Part shown: positions 58,913 through 64,000 of the stretch, one piece after another
Layout: every line of letters begins with the position of its first letter
Numbering within the stretch: position 1 is the stretch's first letter
Assembly: GCF_021462825.1 (NCBI RefSeq)
Contig: NZ_JAKEEB010000007.1
Location: 62,001 to 126,000, forward strand
Source of the DNA: Streptomyces glomeratus
GTDB taxonomy: Bacteria > Actinomycetota > Actinomycetes > Streptomycetales > Streptomycetaceae
Direction of reading: 5' to 3'
DNA length: 64,000 nucleotides
The notes under the pieces: model-generated
Seen by the model: the letters and a program-made list of their open reading frames with translations, nothing else
Database searches by the model: none
Told to the model about the DNA's origin: nothing
Program-made: the position numbers and the translations under genes

Positions 58913-61126
58913 TCAGCCCTTGTCGAGGTACTGCTCGCGCTCCTCGTCCAGCAGTGCCTCCAGGGCCGTGCGCAGGCCGGGCAGCCGCTCCAGGTCCGGG
59001 TCGGCGGCGACCACCGCGGCGGCCTCCTGGCGGGCTTCGGCGATGATCTCCTCGTCCTCGATGACCGCGAGCATGCGCAGCGAGGTGCGGGCGCCGGACT
59101 GGGCCTGGCCGAGGACGTCGCCCTCGCGCCGCTGTTCCAGGTCGATGCGCGAGAGCTCGAAGCCGTCCAGGGTGGAGGCGACCGCGTTCAGGCGCTGCCG
59201 CGCCGCGCTCGCCTCCGGCATCTCGGTCACCAGGAGGCACAGGCCGGGCGCCGAGCCGCGGCCCACGCGGCCGCGCAGCTGGTGCAGCTGCGAGACGCCG
59301 AAACGGTCGGCGTCCATGATCACCATCGCGGTGGCGTTCGGCACGTTGACGCCGACCTCGATCACCGTCGTCGCGACCAGCACGTCGGTCTCCCCGGCGG
59401 CGAACCGGCGCATCACCGCGTCCTTGTCGTCGGGGTGCATACGGCCGTGCAGCACCTCGACCCCGAGGCCCTTGAGGGGGCCCCCGGCCAGCTGGCCGGC
59501 CACGTCGAGCACGGCGAGCGGCGGTCGCTTCTCCACCTCGTCCTCGGGCGACCTCCCCGCCTTCTTCGGGTCGCCCGGCTCGTCGATGTCGTCACCGATG
59601 CGGGGGCAGACGACGTACGCCTGATGACCGCCCGCCACCTCCTCGCGCACCCGCTCCCAGGCGCGCGCCAGGAAGTGCGGCTTGTCGGCGGCCGGCACCA
59701 CATGGCTGGCGATCGGCGAGCGCCCGGCCGGGAGCTGGTCGAGGACGGAGGTCTCCAGGTCGCCGAAGACGGTCATGGCGACGGTCCGGGGAATCGGCGT
59801 GGCGGTCATGACCAGCAGGTGCGGCGGCTGCTTGCCCTTGCCGCGCAGCGCGTCGCGCTGCTCCACCCCGAACCGGTGCTGCTCGTCGACCACGACCAGA
59901 CCGAGGTCGTGGAACTGCACCTTGTCCTCGATCAGCGCGTGGGTGCCGATCACGATCCCGGCCTCGCCGGTGACCAGGTCGAGCAGCGCCTGCCGGCGCC
60001 CGGCCGCGCCCATGGACCCGGTGAGCAGCACCACTTTGGTGCCCTGTTCGGCTCCGCCCAGCATCCCTCCCTCGGCCAGCTCTCCCATCATCTCGACGAT
60101 CGAGCGGTGGTGCTGCTGGGCGAGGACCTCGGTGGGCGCGAGCATGGCGGCCTGTCCGCCCGCGTCCACGACGGCGAGCATGGCGCGCAGGGCGACCAGG
60201 GTCTTGCCGCTGCCGACCTCGCCCTGGAGCAGGCGGTGCATCGGGTGGTCGGTGGCCAGGTCGTCGAAGATCTCCTGGGAGACCTTCCGCTGGCCGTCGG
60301 TGAGGGTGAAGGGCAGCTTGGCGTCGAAGGCGGCGAGCAGGCCGTCCGGGGCGGGGACGCGGGGCACCGCCGGGAGCTGGGCGTCCGCGTGGCGGCGGCG
60401 GGCGAGGGCGACCTGGAGGACGAACGCCTCGTCCCACTTGAGGCGGGAGCGGGCCTCGGCGATGTCCGCCTTCGTGTGCGGACGGTGGACCTTCAGGAGA
60501 GCCTCGGGGAGGGAGACGAGGCCCCGGCCCGCGCGCAGGGAGTCCGGCAGGGGGTCGACGGCCTCCTCGGCACGGGGCAGGACCGTCTGCACCGACTTGG
60601 CGATCTTCCAGGACTCCAGCTTGGCCGTGGCGGGGTAGATCGGGATGAGCGCGCCCGCCCAGCTGTCGACCGTCTCGGTCACGTCGTCGCCGCGCAACAG
60701 CTCGTAGGCGGGATGGGCCAGTTGGAGTTTGCGGTTGAAGACGGAGACCTTGCCCGCGAACAGCGCGCGGGTGCCCGGCAGGAGTTCCTTGTGGGGCTTG
60801 TGCACTCCGTTGCCGAAGAAGACCAGCTGGAGGCGGCCGCTGCCGTCGGTGATCGTGACCTCCAGGCGCTGGCCCTTGCCGCGGGGCGCCTTGGCCGAGG
60901 CGAAGGTGTGCAGCCGGGCGTCGGCGACCTGGGCGACGACCGTCACATGCTCCTCCATGGGGAGGTCAGCGAGCCGGGTGAGCTGACCGCGCTCCTCGTA
61001 TCTGCGCGGGTAGTGGTGGAGCAGGTCTCCGACGGTGTGCAGGCCGAGGTGCTCGGCCATCACCTTCGCGGTGGCGGGGCCGAGCACCTTCTTCAGCGGT
61101 TCTTGCAGTGCGGGCACGAGATCCAT
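58913..61126 (-). CDS. recG: ATP-dependent DNA helicase RecG
   Basis: Fork-reversal and branch-migration helicase of 737 residues from ATG 61126 (GTG 61117 and ATG 61147 are alternatives). The wedge domain is N-terminal (GRLQLVFFGNGVHKPH). Walker A is LLQGEVGSGKTLVALRAML, motif II is VVDEQHRFGVEQRD, motif III is MTATPIPRTVAMT, and motif VI is QLRGRVGRGSAPGLC. The accessory IEVGVNVPNATAMVIMDADR is present. A loop rich in Asp/Glu/Pro (IDEPGDPKKAGRSPEDEVEK) is longer than in E. coli RecG. Confidence 0.96.
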   Translation of the reverse strand: MDLVPALQEPLKKVLGPATAKVMAEHLGLHTVGDLLHHYPRRYEERGQLTRLADLPMEEHVTVVAQVADARLHTFASAKAPRGKGQRLEVTITDGSGRLQLVFFGNGVHKPHKELLPGTRALFAGKVSVFNRKLQLAHPAYELLRGDDVTETVDSWAGALIPIYPATAKLESWKIAKSVQTVLPRAEEAVDPLPDSLRAGRGLVSLPEALLKVHRPHTKADIAEARSRLKWDEAFVLQVALARRRHADAQLPAVPRVPAPDGLLAAFDAKLPFTLTDGQRKVSQEIFDDLATDHPMHRLLQGEVGSGKTLVALRAMLAVVDAGGQAAMLAPTEVLAQQHHRSIVEMMGELAEGGMLGGAEQGTKVVLLTGSMGAAGRRQALLDLVTGEAGIVIGTHALIEDKVQFHDLGLVVVDEQHRFGVEQRDALRGKGKQPPHLLVMTATPIPRTVAMTVFGDLETSVLDQLPAGRSPIASHVVPAADKPHFLARAWERVREEVAGGHQAYVVCPRIGDDIDEPGDPKKAGRSPEDEVEKRPPLAVLDVAGQLAGGPLKGLGVEVLHGRMHPDDKDAVMRRFAAGETDVLVATTVIEVGVNVPNATAMVIMDADRFGVSQLHQLRGRVGRGSAPGLCLLVTEMPEASAARQRLNAVASTLDGFELSRIDLEQRREGDVLGQAQSGARTSLRMLAVIEDEEIIAEARQEAAAVVAADPDLERLPGLRTALEALLDEEREQYLDKG

Positions 61127-61291
61127 TGCACACCACGCCACTGACAACGCCGTATACGTCTTGCAAATCCGCTGGTCAGCGGGGTGGTTCGCGGCCTAGG
61201 ATGACCCATCCTTCCGGCTCGCCCCCCGCGGTCACCGCCCCACCGGGACCGCCCGACCCCGCGCCGTCGACCATCCCCCACCCGCGGCGCC

Positions 61292-63145
61292 GTGACGATG
61301 GACTCCCAGACCTCAAAGGCATCTCAGTCACCTCAGTCACCACAATCACCCCATACGTTTCAGGTCGACCTGCGCGGTCTGGTGGACCTGCTCTCCCATC
61401 ACCTGTACTCCAGTCCCAAGGTCTACCTGCGCGAGCTGCTGCAGAACGCCGTGGACGCCATCACCGCCCGCCGCGCCGAACAGCCGGACGCGCCGGCCGC
61501 CGTCCGGCTGTACGCGGACGGCGGCAGCCTGCGCGTGGAGGACACGGGTGTCGGGCTCACCGAGTCCGACGTGCACAGCCTGCTCGCCACCATCGGGCGC
61601 AGCTCCAAGCGGGCCGAGGGGCTTCAGGAGGCCCGGTCCGACTTCCTGGGCCAGTTCGGCATCGGGCTGCTCGCCTGTTTCGTGGTCGCCGAGCGCATCC
61701 GGGTCGTCAGCCGCAGCGCCCGTACGCCGGACGCGGCGCCCGTGGAGTGGACGGCCACCGACGACGGGTCCTATGTCGTGCGGACGTTGCCGCCGGACGC
61801 CCGGCCCGAACCCGGCACGACGGTGCACCTGGTGGCGCGCCCCGGAGCCGCGGACTGGCTCTCGGCGGACCGGGTGCGGTCCCTGGCACGGGACTTCGGT
61901 TCGCTGCTGCCGTACGACGTCCGGGTCGGCGACGAGCCGGTCACGGAGCTGCCCGCGCCCTGGGACCGCGCATACCCCTCCCCCTCAACCCGCAGGGTGG
62001 CCCTGGCGCGCCACTGTCACGACCTGTTCGGTTTCACACCGCTGGACTCGATCGACCTGGACGTGCCGCTCGCCGGGGTGCGGGGGGTGGCCTATGTGCT
62101 GCCGAGCGCGGTCAGCCCGGCGCAGCGGGCGAGCCACCGGGTGCATCTGAAGGGCATGCTGCTGACCGAGCGGGCCGAACAGCTGCTGCCCGACTGGGCG
62201 TTCTTCGTGCGCTGTGTCCTCGACACGGACAGTCTGCGACCCACGGCCTCCCGCGAGTCGCTGTACGAGGACGAGACGCTGGCAGCCGTGCGGGAGGCGC
62301 TGGGGGAGCGCATCCGCTCCTGGCTGACCGGGCTCGCGGCCGGCGACCCCGAGCGCCTGGCCGCCTTCCTGTCCGTGCACTACCTGGGGGTGAAGTCGCT
62401 CGCGCGGCACGACGGGGAGATGCTGCGCACGATGCTGCCGTGGCTCCCCTTCGAGACCACGGACGGGCGGCTGTCCCTGGAGGAGTTCGCACAGCGGCAC
62501 CCGGTCGTGCACTTCACGCGCACGGTGGAGGAGTACCGGCAGGTCGCGCCGATCGCGTCCGCGCAGGGCGTCGGAGTGGTCAACGGCGGCTACACCTACG
62601 ACAGCGAACTGGTGCAGGCCCTGCCGTCGGTGCGCCCGGGGACGGTGGTCGCGGAGCTGGACGCGGACACCGTGACCGCGCACCTGGACGCGGTGGACCC
62701 GGCCGAGGAGCTGGCGCTGTCGGCCTTCCTGGGAGCGGCACGCGCCAGACTCGACCCGCTCGGCTGCGATGTCGTCCTGCGCGCGTTCCACCCCCTGTCC
62801 GTGCCCGCCCTGCACCTGGACGACCGGGCGACCCGCCACGAGCAGGCCCGCGCGGAGGCCGAGGAGCAGGCCGACGACCTGTGGGCGGGGATCCTCGGAT
62901 CGCTGCGTGGCAGCGCTCCGCGCGCGCGTCTGGTCCTCAACCACCTCAACCCGCTGATCCGCAGGATCGGCTCCCTGTGCGACCCGGAGCTGATCGGCAC
63001 CGCCACCGAGTCCCTCTACGGGCAGGCCCTGCTGATGGCCCAGCGCCCGCTGCGGCCGGCGGACTCCGCGCTGCTGAACCGGGCATTCATCGGCCTGCTC
63101 GAATGGGCCACCCACACCGACTCCCCCAAGGACGGCTCCCGATGA
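61292..63145 (+). CDS. HSP90-family protein (HtpG-like)
   Basis: ATP-dependent chaperone-like protein of 617 residues. The N-terminus has short SPQ repeats. The GHKL ATPase domain has YLRELLQNAVDAITARRAEQ (catalytic Glu, Asn, Asp), LRVEDTGVGLTESDVHSLLA and DFLGQFGIGLLACFVVAERI. The middle-domain catalytic Arg region is likely SLRPTASRESLYEDE. The C-terminus is divergent from E. coli HtpG and ends TDSPKDGSR without the eukaryotic MEEVD. GTG 61292 or ATG 61298 could start it; no clear Shine-Dalgarno. It overlaps the TPR gene (ATGA). Confidence 0.9.
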   Translation: MTMDSQTSKASQSPQSPQSPHTFQVDLRGLVDLLSHHLYSSPKVYLRELLQNAVDAITARRAEQPDAPAAVRLYADGGSLRVEDTGVGLTESDVHSLLATIGRSSKRAEGLQEARSDFLGQFGIGLLACFVVAERIRVVSRSARTPDAAPVEWTATDDGSYVVRTLPPDARPEPGTTVHLVARPGAADWLSADRVRSLARDFGSLLPYDVRVGDEPVTELPAPWDRAYPSPSTRRVALARHCHDLFGFTPLDSIDLDVPLAGVRGVAYVLPSAVSPAQRASHRVHLKGMLLTERAEQLLPDWAFFVRCVLDTDSLRPTASRESLYEDETLAAVREALGERIRSWLTGLAAGDPERLAAFLSVHYLGVKSLARHDGEMLRTMLPWLPFETTDGRLSLEEFAQRHPVVHFTRTVEEYRQVAPIASAQGVGVVNGGYTYDSELVQALPSVRPGTVVAELDADTVTAHLDAVDPAEELALSAFLGAARARLDPLGCDVVLRAFHPLSVPALHLDDRATRHEQARAEAEEQADDLWAGILGSLRGSAPRARLVLNHLNPLIRRIGSLCDPELIGTATESLYGQALLMAQRPLRPADSALLNRAFIGLLEWATHTDSPKDGSR

Positions 63146-64000
63146 GCCAGGTCATGGACTTCGACTCGCTGCGCCGGGCGATGGCGGACAACTACGAGCA
63201 GCCGGAGGGCCCGGCGCGCAACGCGCGCGCGGAGCAACTGCTCGCGGAGGCGGAGAAACTGAACATTCCGCTGGCCGTGATCGAGGCGCTCGGGCACCAG
63301 TTGAAGGTCTACAACTACAGCTCCGAGAAGGACAAGATGTTCGTCCCCTTCGCGCGACTGCTGCGCATGTGGGACGAGCGCCCGGAGGACTTCGACGAGT
63401 ACGAGACCCACTCGCTGCACTGGGTCTTCAAGTGGATGTCGGCGGGCATGCTGGGCCAGCCGCACATCCCGCTCGCCTCCATGGAGAAGTGGCTCGGCGA
63501 GATGGAGCACCGCTACCGGCTCGCCGGCCACTCCGAACGCGCCGTACGCAGCGCGGAGTTCAGCGTCGCCGCGCACATCGGTGACCTGGATCGCGCCGAA
63601 CGGGCGTACGCCGCATGGCTGGCCGCCGACCGTGACGAGATGGCCGACTGCCATGCGTGCGAGCTGCACGACCAGGGGTGGTGGCAGGCGCGCAAGGGCG
63701 AGGACGAGCGGGCGCTGGAGCTGTGGCGGCCCGTGCTGGACGGGGAGTACGTGTGCGCGCACGAGCCGCACGCCGTCCTGGCCTCCTCGCTGCTGCCACT
63801 GCTGCGCCTGGGCCGTCCGGACGAGGCGCGGGGGCACCACCTGCGCGGGTTCCGGCTGGTGCGGGGCATGGAGAGCATGCGCAGCTCGTACGCCGACCAT
63901 GTGGAGTTCTGCGCGCTGACCGGCAACGAGGCCCGCGGTCTGGAACTGCTGGCCGAGCGTCCGGCGTACTTCACGGACCCCGGGGAGCCGCGCAGCAGGC
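63142..64000 (+). CDS. TPR-like repeat protein, 3' end outside window
   Basis: Protein of at least 286 residues cut by the window end. Its ATG overlaps the stop of the HSP90-family gene by 4 bp, so both are co-translated. It begins SQVMDFDSLRRAMADNYEQP and is helical throughout, with TPR-like units such as RSAEFSVAAHIGDLDRAERA, WWQARKGEDERALELWRPVL and LLPLLRLGRPDEARGHHLRG. No signal peptide or catalytic motif. As HSP90 partners in eukaryotes are often TPR proteins, it may be a cochaperone or client adaptor, an inference from pairing only. Confidence 0.82.
   Translation, partial: MSQVMDFDSLRRAMADNYEQPEGPARNARAEQLLAEAEKLNIPLAVIEALGHQLKVYNYSSEKDKMFVPFARLLRMWDERPEDFDEYETHSLHWVFKWMSAGMLGQPHIPLASMEKWLGEMEHRYRLAGHSERAVRSAEFSVAAHIGDLDRAERAYAAWLAADRDEMADCHACELHDQGWWQARKGEDERALELWRPVLDGEYVCAHEPHAVLASSLLPLLRLGRPDEARGHHLRGFRLVRGMESMRSSYADHVEFCALTGNEARGLELLAERPAYFTDPGEPRSR

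Noticed and set aside
58829..61144. 771-codon plus-strand open frame over recG
   Set aside because: Antisense shadow; the opposite strand has all helicase motifs.

Overview
The window is high-GC actinobacterial chromosome, almost certainly Streptomyces. The evidence is the gene content and order: whiG, four adjacent type I signal peptidases, nsdA beside amtB-glnK-glnD, ffh, ftsY, a GlcP-type glucose permease, smc, rnc, and rpsB-tsf-pyrH-frr-cdsA. Codons are strongly G/C-ending and GTG starts are common. Most genes lie on the minus strand. It reads as a conserved core-chromosome segment with a few accessory or decaying patches.

Layout. 1-2720: a thiamine-type ABC transporter (permease cut by the window edge, lipoprotein binding protein) behind a TPP riboswitch. 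2761-6470: rlmN, a DUF6233 gene, and an alpha/beta hydrolase facing a MarR regulator across a duplicated palindromic operator. 6518-11243: rpsB-tsf-pyrH-frr-cdsA with hairpins between genes. 11517-13801: M23 peptidase, TetR regulator, sigma factor WhiG. 14071-17652: dprA (frameshifted), a YifB/ComM ATPase, a YraN protein and DUF2469, all with short overlaps or gaps. 17709-24509: a NUDIX hydrolase, sipZ/Y/X/W, then rplS, trmD, rimM, a KH protein and rpsP. 24817-27853: accessory patch with a HEXXH/zinc-ribbon protein, a prolyl-tRNA synthetase pseudogene and a methyltransferase. 27891-35751: ftsH, ffh, glnD, glnK, amtB. 36189-40187: nsdA, a primase/polymerase-like protein, ftsY. 40324-47416: a flavin monooxygenase, glcP, smc and a small coiled-coil gene. 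47792-49201: acylphosphatase and a CAP-domain protein. 49190-51741: a decayed integrative element. 51872-53685: lipoprotein, flavodoxin-like protein, HxlR regulator. 53702-61126: recG, rsmD, coaD, a coiled-coil protein, DUF177, rpmF, rnc, mutM. 61292-64000: an HSP90-family protein overlapping a TPR protein cut by the window end.

How the genes work together. Three systems dominate: translation and ribosome biogenesis (rpsB, tsf, frr, rplS, rpsP, rpmF, rimM, trmD, rlmN, rsmD, rnc), protein export (ffh, ftsY, four signal peptidases) and nitrogen uptake and sensing (amtB-glnK-glnD). Developmental regulators (whiG, nsdA) sit among them.

The most unusual items are: the remnant element inserted at the 3' end of the CAP-domain gene, with diverged direct repeats at both ends and a SpoIIE-type phosphatase as its only intact gene; a roughly 90-residue insertion in the SMC hinge; a one-base homopolymer frameshift in dprA; the proS pseudogene with a 20-bp tandem repeat; a 26-bp perfect palindrome in the acyP/CAP divergent promoter region; and the HSP90-TPR gene pair. 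All assignments come from reading the sequence and from family knowledge; no database search was run.
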